Of a DNA stretch of 64,000 nt, positions 35,343 to 44,455 are shown piece by piece. The first letter of the stretch is position 1, and each line of letters begins with the position of its first letter. The position numbers were made by a program, and so were the translations under genes. The DNA comes from Mycolicibacterium sp. P1-18 (GTDB lineage: Bacteria; Actinomycetota; Actinomycetes; Mycobacteriales; Mycobacteriaceae): NCBI RefSeq assembly GCF_008329535.1, contig NZ_NPKR01000001.1, forward strand, positions 1-64,000. Reading direction: 5' to 3'. Below the pieces are notes generated by a model. That model did no database searches and was not told where the DNA came from. It was given only the letters and a program-made list of their open reading frames with translations.

Positions 35343-36977
35343 ATGACCACTTCGGCTGCCTTCTCCTCGCGCGAGCGCTCGTCGGCGCTGCTGCGTCATT
35401 TCATCCACTCCGGCCACATCACCGTCCGCGCACTGAAGTGGAACAAGGACAAGCCGGTGCTGTTCCTCGGCGACACCACGCTCACCGGCGGACAGCTCGC
35501 CGACTGCATCAGCCAGTACGTTCAGGCGTTCGAGGCCCTCGGCGCGGGGAGCGGCAGCACGACCGGGCTGTTGGCGCTCAACCGGCCGGAGGTGCTGATG
35601 ATCGTCGGCGCCGGGCAGACGCAGGGGTACCGCCGCGTGGCACTACACCCTCTCGGTTCGCTGGACGATCACGCCTATGTGCTGACCGACGCCGGGGTGA
35701 CGACGCTGATCGTCGACCCGAACCCGATGTTCGTCGAGCGGGCCGTCGGACTGCTCGACAAGGTGCCGTCGCTGAAGCAGGTGCTGACCATCGGGCCGGT
35801 GCCCGCCGAGCTGGCCGACGTCGCGGTGGACCTCACCGCTGAGGCCGCCAAGTACCCGCCGCAGCCGCTGGCCGCCGCCGAACTGGAGCCCGACAGCGTC
35901 ACCGGGCTGGCCTTCACCGGCGGCACCACCGGTAAGCCAAAGGGCGTCATGATGACCGCGCAGGCCACCACCACGATGACGACGATCCAGCTCGCCGAAT
36001 GGGAGTGGCCCAGGAACCCGAAGTTCCTGATGTGCACCCCGCTGTCGCATGCGGGCGCCGCGTTCTTCGTGCCGACGATCGTCAAGGGTGGCGAGATGGT
36101 GGTGCTGGCCAGGTTCGATCCCGCCGAGGTGCTCAAGACCATCGAGGAGCAGAAGATCACGGCGACGATGCTGGTGCCGTCGATGATCTACGCGCTGATG
36201 GACCACCCCGATTCGCACACCAGGGACCTCTCGTCGCTGGAGACCGTGTACTACGGCGCGTCCGCGATGAACCCGGTGCGGCTGCGGGAGGCGATCGACC
36301 GTTTCGGACCGATCTTCGCGCAGTACTACGGGCAGTCCGAGGCCCCGATGGTGATCACCTATCTCGCCAAGACCGAACACGACGAGAAGCGGCTGACGTC
36401 GTGCGGGAAGCCGACGCTGTTCGCGCGCACGGCGCTGCTCGGCGAGGACGGTCAGCCGGTGCCACAGGGCGAGGTCGGCGAGATCTGCGTGTCGGGTCCG
36501 CTACTCGCGGGCGGGTACCTGAACAAGCCGGAGGCGACGGCGGAGACCTTCCGCGACGGCTGGATGCACACCGGCGACCTGGCCCGCGAGGACGAGGACG
36601 GGTTCTGGTTCATCGTCGACCGCACCAAGGACATGATCGTCACCGGCGGGTTCAACGTGTTCCCGCGCGAGGTGGAAGACGTCATCGCCGAGCATGCCGC
36701 GGTCGCGCAGGTGTGCGTGATCGGCACGCCCGACGAGAAGTGGGGCGAGGCCGTCACCGCCGTCGTCGTGCTGCGCCCCGACGCCGCGACCGACGACGCG
36801 GCCGTGGCCAAGATGACCGCCGAGATCCAGGCCGCGGTCAAGGAACGCAAGGGTTCGGTGCAGTCGCCCAAGCAGGTCGTCGTCGTCGACTCGGTGCCCG
36901 TGACCGCGCTGGGCAAGCCCGACAAGAAGGCCGTCCGCGCGCAGTTCTGGGAGGGCGCGGAACGCCGCGTCGGGTAG
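35343..36977 (+). CDS. fadD8: Fatty-acid-CoA ligase FadD8
   Basis: A 544-residue acyl-CoA synthetase. The N-terminal SGHITVRALKWNKDKPVLFLGDTTLTGGQLAD and the middle YGQSEAPMVITYLAK match what I recall of FadD8 (Rv0551c). The P-loop is TGGTTGKPKGV, with GDLAREDEDGFWFIVDRTKDMIVTGGFNVFPREVEDV, and the catalytic lysine is in TALGKPDKKAVR. ATG 35343 lies seven bases after the -10 hexamer, so it is leaderless. The KstR-like box suggests sterol-linked control. It is convergent with the GntR gene. Confidence 0.93.
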   Translation: MTTSAAFSSRERSSALLRHFIHSGHITVRALKWNKDKPVLFLGDTTLTGGQLADCISQYVQAFEALGAGSGSTTGLLALNRPEVLMIVGAGQTQGYRRVALHPLGSLDDHAYVLTDAGVTTLIVDPNPMFVERAVGLLDKVPSLKQVLTIGPVPAELADVAVDLTAEAAKYPPQPLAAAELEPDSVTGLAFTGGTTGKPKGVMMTAQATTTMTTIQLAEWEWPRNPKFLMCTPLSHAGAAFFVPTIVKGGEMVVLARFDPAEVLKTIEEQKITATMLVPSMIYALMDHPDSHTRDLSSLETVYYGASAMNPVRLREAIDRFGPIFAQYYGQSEAPMVITYLAKTEHDEKRLTSCGKPTLFARTALLGEDGQPVPQGEVGEICVSGPLLAGGYLNKPEATAETFRDGWMHTGDLAREDEDGFWFIVDRTKDMIVTGGFNVFPREVEDVIAEHAAVAQVCVIGTPDEKWGEAVTAVVVLRPDAATDDAAVAKMTAEIQAAVKERKGSVQSPKQVVVVDSVPVTALGKPDKKAVRAQFWEGAERRVG

Positions 36978-36987
36978 TGCTTGCCCG

Positions 36988-37046
36988 GCGAGCAGACGCA
37001 AAGGGCCCTGAATAGCGCCGATCGTGGGCCTTTTGCGTCTGCTCGC
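36988..37046. terminator. 15-bp inverted repeat between fadD8 and GntR gene
   Basis: GCGAGCAGACGCAAA (36988-37002) and its exact complement TTTGCGTCTGCTCGC (37032-37046) bracket 29 bases that contain a second GGCCC/GGGCC pairing. It starts 11 bases after the fadD8 stop and ends 12 bases before the convergent stop. I believe the same arm occurs widely in mycobacterial genomes, to be checked by search. Confidence 0.6.
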
Positions 37047-37057
37047 GGGAAGGGACT

Positions 37058-37723
37058 TCAGGCGGGCAGGCCGTCGAGGATGCGGTCGAGCAGTTCGCCC
37101 GCCATGCGGGCCGCCTGGTCGACGTCGCCGGCCGCGATGTGGTCGAGCAGGGCGCCGTGGTCGACGATCTCGACGGGTGCCTCGTGGGTGGTGGCGACGC
37201 TCGCGGTGACGGCCTCGACGAGCCCGCGGTAGAGCTCCGTGAGCGTCGCGTTGTGCGCGCTGCGGACCACGGCGAGGTGGAAGTCGGTGTCGGCGCGGGC
37301 GAAGTCGTCGGTGTCGCCGGCCCGGAGGCAGGCGTCGCGACGGGCGAGGAGCTCGCGTAGTTCGGCGACGTCGGCGTCGGTGTGGCGCGCCGCCGCCAGC
37401 CGCGCGCCCTCGACTTCCAGGCCGCGGCGCACCTCGAGCACCTCGCGGAGCTCCGCGCCGTAGAGGCGGCGCAGCGCACCCGACACCTCGCTGGTCGCGC
37501 GGACGTAGGTGCCGTCGCCCTGGCGGACCTCCAGGATGCCGGCGTGCGCCAGCGCGCGGACGGCCTCGCGCACGGTGTTGCGCCCCACGCCGAGGGATTC
37601 GACGAGCACCGTCTCGTTGGGGATGCGTTGGCCGACCGGCCACTCGCCGCTCGCGACGGACTGCCGAAGCTGGTCGATGACCTGGTCGACCAGGCCCGTG
37701 CGACGGGCAGTGCTCAACGGCAC
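37058..37723 (-). CDS. GntR-family (FadR/FCD) transcriptional regulator
   Basis: A 221-residue regulator with an N-terminal winged HTH (LVDQVIDQLRQSVASGEWPVGQRIPNETVLVESLGVGRNTVREAVRALAHAGILEVRQGDGTYV) and an FCD ligand domain with metal-site residues around DTDFHLAVV and HGALLDHI. GTG 37723 follows AAAGGA. It is divergent from the MFS gene with 47 bases between, so it probably controls that transporter and itself in response to a small organic acid or similar ligand. Confidence 0.9.
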   Translation of the reverse strand: MPLSTARRTGLVDQVIDQLRQSVASGEWPVGQRIPNETVLVESLGVGRNTVREAVRALAHAGILEVRQGDGTYVRATSEVSGALRRLYGAELREVLEVRRGLEVEGARLAAARHTDADVAELRELLARRDACLRAGDTDDFARADTDFHLAVVRSAHNATLTELYRGLVEAVTASVATTHEAPVEIVDHGALLDHIAAGDVDQAARMAGELLDRILDGLPA

Positions 37724-37770
37724 AGTGACATCCTTTCAACCAATCATGGGATGTATGGCAATGTAGCAGC

Positions 37771-39021
37771 GTGCGTGGCGACGAGCAGGACGAAACTTCC
37801 GGCCCCAGGGTGGCGGTGCAGCCCGGCCCGACCGCGGCCGTCTCCCCCACCGGCGTGCCCGTCATCGCCGGCGGCACGCTGCTCGCGGTGGCGGTCGTGC
37901 TGGTGGCCCTCAACCTGCGGCCCGCCGTCACCAGCGTGGCTCCGCTGCTCGGCGACATGCGCAACGAGCTGGGCACGTCGGCGACGTGGGCCGGCCTGCT
38001 GACCACCATGCCCGGGTTGTGCTTCGCCGCCGCCGGGCTGACGGCACCGCGCCTGTCCAGTCGCTTCGGCCTGGGCCGCGTCATCTCGGCGGCGCTGGTG
38101 GTGCTGACCGCCGGCCTGGTGCTGCGCACGGTCGACGGGCCCCACGTCGTGATCGGGGCGACGCTGCTGGCGTGTGCCGGCATCGCCCTGATCAACGTCC
38201 TGATCCCCGTCGTCATCAAGGGGTCCTTTCCCACCCGGGTCGGCCTGATGACCGGCATCTACACCGCCGCGCTCCAGGGCGGCGGCGCCCTTGGCTCGGC
38301 CGTCACCCCCGGGTTGGAGGAACCGCTCGGCGGCTGGCGCCTGGCCCTGGCGGCCTGGGCGGCCATCGCGCTGCTGGCCCTGCTGGCGTGGCTGCCGGCG
38401 TCGCGTCGACACCGGGGCTCGTGGGCCGCGTCGACCGTCGTCACCGGCGAGCGGCGGTCCCTGCTGCGCAACCGGCTGGCGTGGACGGTGACGCTGTTCT
38501 TCGGCTGCCAGGCGTTCCTGGCCTACATCGTGATGGGTTGGCTCCCACAGGTGTTCATCGACAACGGCGTCGGCAAGGTGCAGGCCGGGATCCTCGTCGG
38601 CCTGGTCTCGCTGATCGGCGTTCCGGTCGCGCTGATCATCTCCCCGCTGGCGGCGCGCTCGGCGAACCAGAGCGGCTGGATCGTGGGGCTGGGCGTCCTG
38701 GGCTTCGGCGGTGCGGTCGGCCTGCTGGTGGCTCCCGCCGCCGCGCCGTGGGTGTGGAGCGTGCTGATCGGCGTCGGCATGAGCGCGTTCTCGCTGGCGC
38801 TGACGGTCATCGCACTGCGCGCCCGCAACGCCGAGGACACCGCCCAACTGTCCGGCATGGCACAGGGATTCGGCTATCTGTTCGCCGGGCTCGGGCCGTT
38901 CATGTTCGGCCTGCTGCACGACGTCTCCGACGGCTGGACCATCCCGTTCGCGATGTTCCTGGTGGTCTACGTGGTGCAGATCGTCGCTGGCGCGGCGGCG
39001 GGTCGGAGTCGGTACGTCTGA
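37771..39021 (+). CDS. MFS transporter, CynX/NimT type
   Basis: A 416-residue major facilitator with about twelve membrane helices. It opens with a polar tail and then TLLAVAVVLVALNLRPAVTSVAPLL, which is typical of the CynX/NimT (cyanate/nitroimidazole) group. The short cytoplasmic loop SRHRGSWAAS...ERRSLLRN separates the two halves. Substrate is unknown. Start GTG 37771 has no ribosome site; CAATGT at 37759-37764 is a weak leaderless-type -10. It is paired with the divergent GntR gene. Confidence 0.88.
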   Translation: MRGDEQDETSGPRVAVQPGPTAAVSPTGVPVIAGGTLLAVAVVLVALNLRPAVTSVAPLLGDMRNELGTSATWAGLLTTMPGLCFAAAGLTAPRLSSRFGLGRVISAALVVLTAGLVLRTVDGPHVVIGATLLACAGIALINVLIPVVIKGSFPTRVGLMTGIYTAALQGGGALGSAVTPGLEEPLGGWRLALAAWAAIALLALLAWLPASRRHRGSWAASTVVTGERRSLLRNRLAWTVTLFFGCQAFLAYIVMGWLPQVFIDNGVGKVQAGILVGLVSLIGVPVALIISPLAARSANQSGWIVGLGVLGFGGAVGLLVAPAAAPWVWSVLIGVGMSAFSLALTVIALRARNAEDTAQLSGMAQGFGYLFAGLGPFMFGLLHDVSDGWTIPFAMFLVVYVVQIVAGAAAGRSRYV

Positions 39022-39043
39022 CGGTGCTCGGCACAATGAGGCC

Positions 39044-39730
39044 GTGACAGTCACGCGCGCGGTCCTCTTCGACTTCTCGGGAACCCTCTTCCGCCTCGAG
39101 GAGGACGACTCCTGGTTCGACGGGATCCAGGTCGACGAGCAAGCCGTCGACGGTCACGTCCAGGCCGAGCTGATGCGGCGGTTGACCGCACCCACGGGCG
39201 CGTCGGTCGACATGGACGAGCGCGCGCAGCGGGCCTGGAGCAACCGCGACCTGGAACCCCACCTGCATCGCGAGGCCTACCTGCACGTGCTCCGCGAATC
39301 CGGGGTGGCCGACCACCACGCCGAACGGCTCTATGACAAGGTGGTCGACCCGGCCAGCTGGACGCCCTATCCCGACACCGCCGCCGTGCTGACCGGCCTG
39401 CACCGTCAGGGCGTCCGCACCGCGGTGGTCTCCAACATCGCCTTCGACATCAGGCCGGCGTTCGTCCGACTCGGCGTCGCCGCGGACGTCGACGAGTTCG
39501 TGCTGTCCTACGAGGTGGGCGCCGTGAAGCCCACCGCCGAGATCTTCCACACCGCGTTGACCCGCCTGGGCGTCGACGCCGCGGACGCGCTGATGGTCGG
39601 CGACAGCGAGGAGGCCGACGGCGGCGCCCTCGCCGTGGGCTGTCGCTTCGCCCTCGTCGACCCCGTGCCCACGGCGCAGCGTCCCACCGGCCTGATCGCA
39701 GCCATCGAGGGCGTCGGTCTGGCGGTCTAG
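39044..39730 (+). CDS. HAD-superfamily hydrolase
   Basis: A 228-residue HAD phosphatase-like protein. Motif I is FDFSGTLFR with the usual DxD changed to DFS. Motif II is TAVVSNIAFD, the motif III lysine is in VGAVKPTAEIF, and motif IV is MVGDSEEADGG. The loss of the second Asp of motif I suggests dehalogenase-like or altered chemistry rather than a standard phosphatase. CACAAT (39032-39037) sits seven bases before GTG 39044, consistent with a leaderless mRNA. Confidence 0.85.
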   Translation: MTVTRAVLFDFSGTLFRLEEDDSWFDGIQVDEQAVDGHVQAELMRRLTAPTGASVDMDERAQRAWSNRDLEPHLHREAYLHVLRESGVADHHAERLYDKVVDPASWTPYPDTAAVLTGLHRQGVRTAVVSNIAFDIRPAFVRLGVAADVDEFVLSYEVGAVKPTAEIFHTALTRLGVDAADALMVGDSEEADGGALAVGCRFALVDPVPTAQRPTGLIAAIEGVGLAV

Positions 39731-39739
39731 GCTTCCGGC

Positions 39740-40189
39740 ATGCCCAACGACGACGACATCCGGCCGCCGTGGTGGCTCAAGCCGATGAACAAGATCATGA
39801 TGGCGGCCATGCGGGTCGGCCTGGTGCGCGAAGGCCCCATCGTGCTCGGCGTGGTCGGACGCACCTCCGGCACTCCCCGGCCGACGCCGATCACCCCGTT
39901 CACCGTCGACGGCAAGCGCTACGTCGTCGGGGGCTTCCCGAAGGCCGACTGGGTGAAGAACCTGCGCGCCGCCGGTGAGGCGACGCTGACGCAGGGCCGC
40001 AGGGTCGAGCCGGTGCGCGTCGTCGAACTGTCCCCCGACGAGGCGCGTCCACTACTGCGCCAGTTCCCGGTCCTGGTGCCCACCGGCGTCAGCTTCATGA
40101 CGCGGTCCGGGCTGGTCACCGGGCCCAACCCCGACGAGTTCGAAGCCCTCGCCGGGCGTTGCGCGGTGTTCCGGTTCGACCCGGTGTAG
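39740..40189 (+). CDS. Ddn-like nitroreductase/F420H2-dependent family protein
   Basis: A 149-residue split-barrel protein of the deazaflavin-dependent nitroreductase family (DUF385). It contains GRTSGTPRPTPITPFTVDGKRYVVGGFPKADWVKNLRAAGEATLTQGRR, the standard cofactor-binding stretch. Such proteins use F420H2 to reduce quinones or bind fatty acids, which is of interest next to menB. TAGGCT (39728-39733) is seven bases before ATG 39740, so leaderless. Confidence 0.88.
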   Translation: MPNDDDIRPPWWLKPMNKIMMAAMRVGLVREGPIVLGVVGRTSGTPRPTPITPFTVDGKRYVVGGFPKADWVKNLRAAGEATLTQGRRVEPVRVVELSPDEARPLLRQFPVLVPTGVSFMTRSGLVTGPNPDEFEALAGRCAVFRFDPV

Positions 40190-40209
40190 CCCTGGCTACA
40201 GTCAACCGG

Positions 40210-41124
40210 GTGAGTTCTGACAATCCGTTCGACCCGACCGTGTGGCAGCCCGTCAAGGGCTTCGAGCTGACCGACATCACCTACCACCGCCACGTCGTCG
40301 ACGGCGTCGCGAAGCCGACGGTGCGCATCGCGTTCGACCGGCCCGAGGTGCGCAACGCCTTCCGCCCCCACACCGTCGACGAGCTGTACCGCGTGCTCGA
40401 CCACGCCCGCATGAGCAACGACGTCGGCGTCATCCTGCTGACCGGCAACGGCCCGTCGGAGAAGGACGGCGGCTGGGCGTTCTGCTCCGGTGGCGACCAA
40501 CGCATCCGCGGCCGCACCGGCTACCAGTACGCGGCCGGCGAGACGGCCGACACCGTGGATCCCGCACAGGCCGGACGGCTGCACATCCTCGAGGTGCAGC
40601 GACTGATCCGCTTCATGCCCAAGCCGGTGATCTGCCTGGTCAACGGTTGGGCCGCCGGCGGCGGGCACAGCCTGCACGTGGTGTGCGACCTGACGTTGGC
40701 CAGCCGGGAACACGCCCGCTTCAAGCAGACCGACGCCGACGTCGGCAGCTTCGACGGCGGCTACGGCAGCGCGTACCTGGCCAGGCAGACGGGCCAGAAG
40801 TTCGCCCGCGAGATCTTCTTCCTGGGCAGGCCGTACACCGCCGAGCAGATGAAGGCGATGGGAGCGGTGAACGAGGTGGTCGACCACGCCGAGCTGGAAA
40901 CCGTTGCGCTGCAATGGGCCCACGAGATCAACGGCAAGTCGCCGCAGGCCATCAGGATGCTGAAGTTCGCGTTCAACCTGCTCGACGACGGACTGGTCGG
41001 CCAGCAGGTGTTCGCCGGTGAGGCAACGCGTTTGGCCTACATGACCGACGAGGCCGTCGAGGGCCGCGACGCGTTCCTGGAGAAGCGCGACCCGGACTGG
41101 TCGAGCTTTCCGCGCCACTTCTAG
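40210..41124 (+). CDS. menB: 1,4-Dihydroxy-2-naphthoyl-CoA synthase MenB
   Basis: A 304-residue crotonase that cyclises o-succinylbenzoyl-CoA to DHNA-CoA. It carries FDRPEVRNAFRPHTVDEL, the family stretch AFCSGGDQRIRG, the oxyanion loop VNGWAAGGGHSLH, and a catalytic Asp/Ser region in KQTDADVGSFDGGYGSAYLAR that is diagnostic for MenB. It ends WSSFPRHF. Start GTG 40210 is preceded by TACAGT (40197-40202), consistent with a leaderless transcript. It is Rv0548c by position. Confidence 0.96.
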   Translation: MSSDNPFDPTVWQPVKGFELTDITYHRHVVDGVAKPTVRIAFDRPEVRNAFRPHTVDELYRVLDHARMSNDVGVILLTGNGPSEKDGGWAFCSGGDQRIRGRTGYQYAAGETADTVDPAQAGRLHILEVQRLIRFMPKPVICLVNGWAAGGGHSLHVVCDLTLASREHARFKQTDADVGSFDGGYGSAYLARQTGQKFAREIFFLGRPYTAEQMKAMGAVNEVVDHAELETVALQWAHEINGKSPQAIRMLKFAFNLLDDGLVGQQVFAGEATRLAYMTDEAVEGRDAFLEKRDPDWSSFPRHF

Positions 41125-41133
41125 GGGGACGCC

Positions 41134-43311
41134 ATGGCCGAGAAGATCGACGAGTACTTCGTCGACGCGGTGGGCGCGCTGCCCGCCGGTGGGCACCGCG
41201 CCGACCCCGGCGCGCCGATCGTGGCGGCGTCGACCCTGACGGTGCAGGACGTGCTCGACCTGTTCGACTCGCAACTCGGCAGTCGGCACCTGGACCTGGC
41301 CGCCCGCTGGCTGCGGTCCCGCGGCAAGGGCTTCTACACCATCGGCTCGTCCGGCCACGAGGGCAATGCCGCCGTCGCCGCGGCGCTGCGGCACACCGAT
41401 CCCGCTCTGCTGCACTACCGTTCGGGTGGCTTCTTCGTGCACCGGGCCCGGCAGGTCGACGGCAGCGATCCGCTGCGCGACGTGCTGCTGGGGCTGTGCG
41501 CGGCCACCGACGAGCCGATCAGCGGCGGCAGGCACAAGGTCTTCGGGCGCCGCGACCTCAACGTCATCCCGCAGACCTCGACGATCGCGTCGCACCTGCC
41601 GCGGGCGGTCGGGGTGGCGTTCTCGATCGGCCGGGCGGCGAAACTCGGCATCGAGACGCCGTGGCCGCGCGACGCCGTCACGGTGTGCAGCCTCGGCGAC
41701 GCGTCGGCGAACCACTCGACGGCCGTCGGCGCCGTCAACACCGCGACTCACGCTGCCTACCAGGGACTTCCGCTGCCGCTGCTGTTCGTGTGCGAGGACA
41801 ACGGCATCGGCATCAGCACGAAGACCCCGGCCGGATGGATCGCCGCGAACTTCGGCAACCGGGTCGGACTGGAAAACTTCGCGGCCGACGGGTCCGACGT
41901 CGTCGAGGCGTACGCGGTGGCGAGCCGGGCCGTCGACTGGGTGCGCAAGCACCGCAAGCCGGCGTTCCTGCACCTGCGCACCGTGCGACTGATGGGGCAC
42001 GCGGGCTCCGACGTCGAGGCGGCCTACCGCACCCCCGCCGAGATCGCGGGCGACTACGACCGCGACCCGGTGCTGCGGACCGCACGGCTGCTGGTCGAGC
42101 AGGGCGGACTGTCCCCCGCCGACGTGCTGCACCGCTACGAGGCCAAGCGGTCGGAGGTCATCGGGATCGCCGAGGAAGTCGCCGAACTTCCCCAATTGGC
42201 CAGTGCCGCAGCGGTGATGCGGCCGCTGCTCGAGGGCATGGCGGACGCCGTCGCCGCTCGAGCGCCCAGTGCTGCCACTACCGGCGGCGAACCGCTGACC
42301 TTCGCGCAGTCGGTCAACCGCGCGCTGCTCGACGTGCTGGCCGAGCACCCGGGCGCAATGGTCTTCGGCGAGGACGTCGCCCGCAAGGGTGGCGTCTACG
42401 GCGTCACCCGCGGCCTGGCGCAGAAGTTCGGTCCGGCACGGGTCTTCGACACCCTGCTCGACGAGCAGGCGATCCTCGGGCTCGCCCTCGGTGCCGGGCT
42501 GGCCGGGCTGTTGCCGATCCCCGAGATTCAGTACCTGGCCTACCTGCACAACGCCGCCGACCAGATCCGCGGCGAGGGCGCCACCCTCCAATTCTTCTCC
42601 GACCGCCAGTACCGCAACCCGATGGTCGTCCGCGTCGCCGGCTACGGCTACCAGAAGGGCTTCGGCGGGCACTTTCACAACGACAACGCCGTCGCCGCGC
42701 TGCGGGACATCCCGGGCATCGTGATCGCCTCGCCGTCGCGCCCGGACGACGCCGCGGCCATGATGCGCGCCTGCGCCGCGGCGGCCCACACCGCGGGCAC
42801 GCTGTGCGTCTACCTGGAACCCATTGCGCTGTACCACGTTCGGGATCTCCACGACGGCGGGGACGACCAATGGTTGGCCCCCTACCCGACGGAGAATGTG
42901 CCGATCGGCAGTGCCCGCACCTACGGCGACGGCACCGACCTCACCATCGTGACCCTTGGCAACGGCGTGCCGATGAGCCTGCGGGTGGCCCGCCGCCTCG
43001 AGGCCGACGGCATCTCGACCCGCGTCGTCGACGTGCGGTGGTTGGCACCGCTTCCCGTGGCCGACGTGCTACGCGAGGCCAACGCGACCGGCCGCACCCT
43101 GGTGGTCGACGAGACGAGGGCAACCGGCGGGGTCTCCGAGGGCGTGCTGGCCGCGTTGGTCGACCACGGGTACACCGGTGCGCTGGCGCGGGTGGCCAGC
43201 GAGGACAGCTTCATTCCCCTCGGCGACGCCGCGCTGACGGTGCTGCTGTCCGAGGACCGCATCGAGGCCGCCGCCCGCAAGCTCACCTCCCGAGTGATTT
43301 CCGCGAACTGA
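41134..43311 (+). CDS. Fused alpha/beta E1 component of a 2-oxoacid dehydrogenase
   Basis: A 725-residue protein in which the E1-alpha half (residues 1-380; GSSGHEGNAAVAAAL, then the TPP motif GDASANHST...EDNGIGIST) is fused to the E1-beta half (from about 385; FAQSVNRALLDVL, FGEDVARKGGVYGVTRGL, EIQYLAYLHNAADQ). This layout is known for branched-chain or acetoin-type E1 proteins. No E2 or E3 gene is nearby, so the acyl acceptor must come from elsewhere. ATG 41134 follows AGGGGGAC, nine bases after menB, so it is likely cotranscribed. Confidence 0.9.
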   Translation: MAEKIDEYFVDAVGALPAGGHRADPGAPIVAASTLTVQDVLDLFDSQLGSRHLDLAARWLRSRGKGFYTIGSSGHEGNAAVAAALRHTDPALLHYRSGGFFVHRARQVDGSDPLRDVLLGLCAATDEPISGGRHKVFGRRDLNVIPQTSTIASHLPRAVGVAFSIGRAAKLGIETPWPRDAVTVCSLGDASANHSTAVGAVNTATHAAYQGLPLPLLFVCEDNGIGISTKTPAGWIAANFGNRVGLENFAADGSDVVEAYAVASRAVDWVRKHRKPAFLHLRTVRLMGHAGSDVEAAYRTPAEIAGDYDRDPVLRTARLLVEQGGLSPADVLHRYEAKRSEVIGIAEEVAELPQLASAAAVMRPLLEGMADAVAARAPSAATTGGEPLTFAQSVNRALLDVLAEHPGAMVFGEDVARKGGVYGVTRGLAQKFGPARVFDTLLDEQAILGLALGAGLAGLLPIPEIQYLAYLHNAADQIRGEGATLQFFSDRQYRNPMVVRVAGYGYQKGFGGHFHNDNAVAALRDIPGIVIASPSRPDDAAAMMRACAAAAHTAGTLCVYLEPIALYHVRDLHDGGDDQWLAPYPTENVPIGSARTYGDGTDLTIVTLGNGVPMSLRVARRLEADGISTRVVDVRWLAPLPVADVLREANATGRTLVVDETRATGGVSEGVLAALVDHGYTGALARVASEDSFIPLGDAALTVLLSEDRIEAAARKLTSRVISAN

Positions 43312-43322
43312 AATGGAGCTGC

Positions 43323-44420
43323 ATGAAAGCCATCGTCTTCCGTGATCCCGACACGGCCGTCGACGTCGCCGACGTCGTCCTCGCCGCCCCGAAGGCCGGG
43401 GAGGTGCGCGTCAAGATCGCCGCCGCCGGGGTCTGCCACTCCGATCTGCACGTCAAGCGCGGCGAGTGGGACGCCCCCGCGCCCATGGTGATGGGCCACG
43501 AGGGCTCCGGCGTCGTCGTCGAACTCGGCGAGGGCGTCACCTCGCTGGCCGTCGGCGACCACGTGGTGCTCAGCTGGGTGCCGCCGTGCGGGGAGTGCCG
43601 GTACTGCCGGTCCGGACACGAGGCGCGGTGCCAGCTGGCCGCGACCGTCGTCGCCCCCAAGGGAGTGCTGTACGACGGCACCTCGCGGCTGTCCACGAAC
43701 GGCGAGATGCTGCACCACTACCTCGGCGTCTCCTCCTTCGCCGAAGAGGTCGTGGTCCCCGCGTCCGGCGCGATCAAGGTGCGCGACGACGCCCCGCTCG
43801 ACGTGATCGCCGTCGTCGGCTGCGCGGTCGCGACCGGTGTTGGCGCCGTCCTGAACACCGCCGCCGTCGAACCCGGTTCGACGATCGTGGTGATCGGTTG
43901 CGGCGGCGTCGGACTCAACGTCGTCCAGGGCGCCCGACTGGCCGGCGCCGAACGCATCGTCGCGATCGACGTGCTTCCCGGCAAGACCGAGCTCGCGATG
44001 GACTTCGGCGCGACCGACCGCATCGACGCGAGCGGTGGCGACGTCGTCGAGCAGCTCTTCGCGTTGCTCCCCGACGGCGTCGACTACGCCTTCGACGCCA
44101 TCGGCCGCACGTCAACCACCGAACAGGCCATCCAGATGCTGGGCCTCGGCGGCGCCGCGGTGATCGTCGGGCTGCCGCCCACCGGCGCGAAGGCCTCGTT
44201 CGAGCCGCTCGTCCTGGCCGAGGCCGACCAGCGCATCCTGGGATCGAACTACGGGTCGGTCCGCCCGTCGGTCGACATCCCCGCCCTGGTCGACCGCTAC
44301 ATGGACGGTCAGCTCGTGCTCGACCCGCTGATCTCCGGGCGCCGCCCGCTGGCCGAGGCCGCCGAGGCATTCGCCGACCTCGAGACCGGGCAGGCGCTGC
44401 GCACGCTGCTGATCCCCTGA
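43323..44420 (+). CDS. Zinc-dependent alcohol dehydrogenase (MDR family)
   Basis: A 365-residue medium-chain dehydrogenase. Catalytic zinc residues lie in GVCHSDLHV and GHEGSGVV, the structural zinc is bound by the four cysteines of CGECRYCRSGHEARC, and the cofactor motif is VIGCGGVGLNVVQGA followed by AIDVLPGK (NAD preference). It resembles class III/mycothiol-type enzymes. ATG 43323 is preceded by TGGAG, 12 bases after the E1 gene stop, so it probably forms an operon with menB and E1. Confidence 0.92.
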   Translation: MKAIVFRDPDTAVDVADVVLAAPKAGEVRVKIAAAGVCHSDLHVKRGEWDAPAPMVMGHEGSGVVVELGEGVTSLAVGDHVVLSWVPPCGECRYCRSGHEARCQLAATVVAPKGVLYDGTSRLSTNGEMLHHYLGVSSFAEEVVVPASGAIKVRDDAPLDVIAVVGCAVATGVGAVLNTAAVEPGSTIVVIGCGGVGLNVVQGARLAGAERIVAIDVLPGKTELAMDFGATDRIDASGGDVVEQLFALLPDGVDYAFDAIGRTSTTEQAIQMLGLGGAAVIVGLPPTGAKASFEPLVLAEADQRILGSNYGSVRPSVDIPALVDRYMDGQLVLDPLISGRRPLAEAAEAFADLETGQALRTLLIP

Positions 44421-44455
44421 GGTCTGTCCCGCGGGTTTGGGCGCGCTACCGTTCG

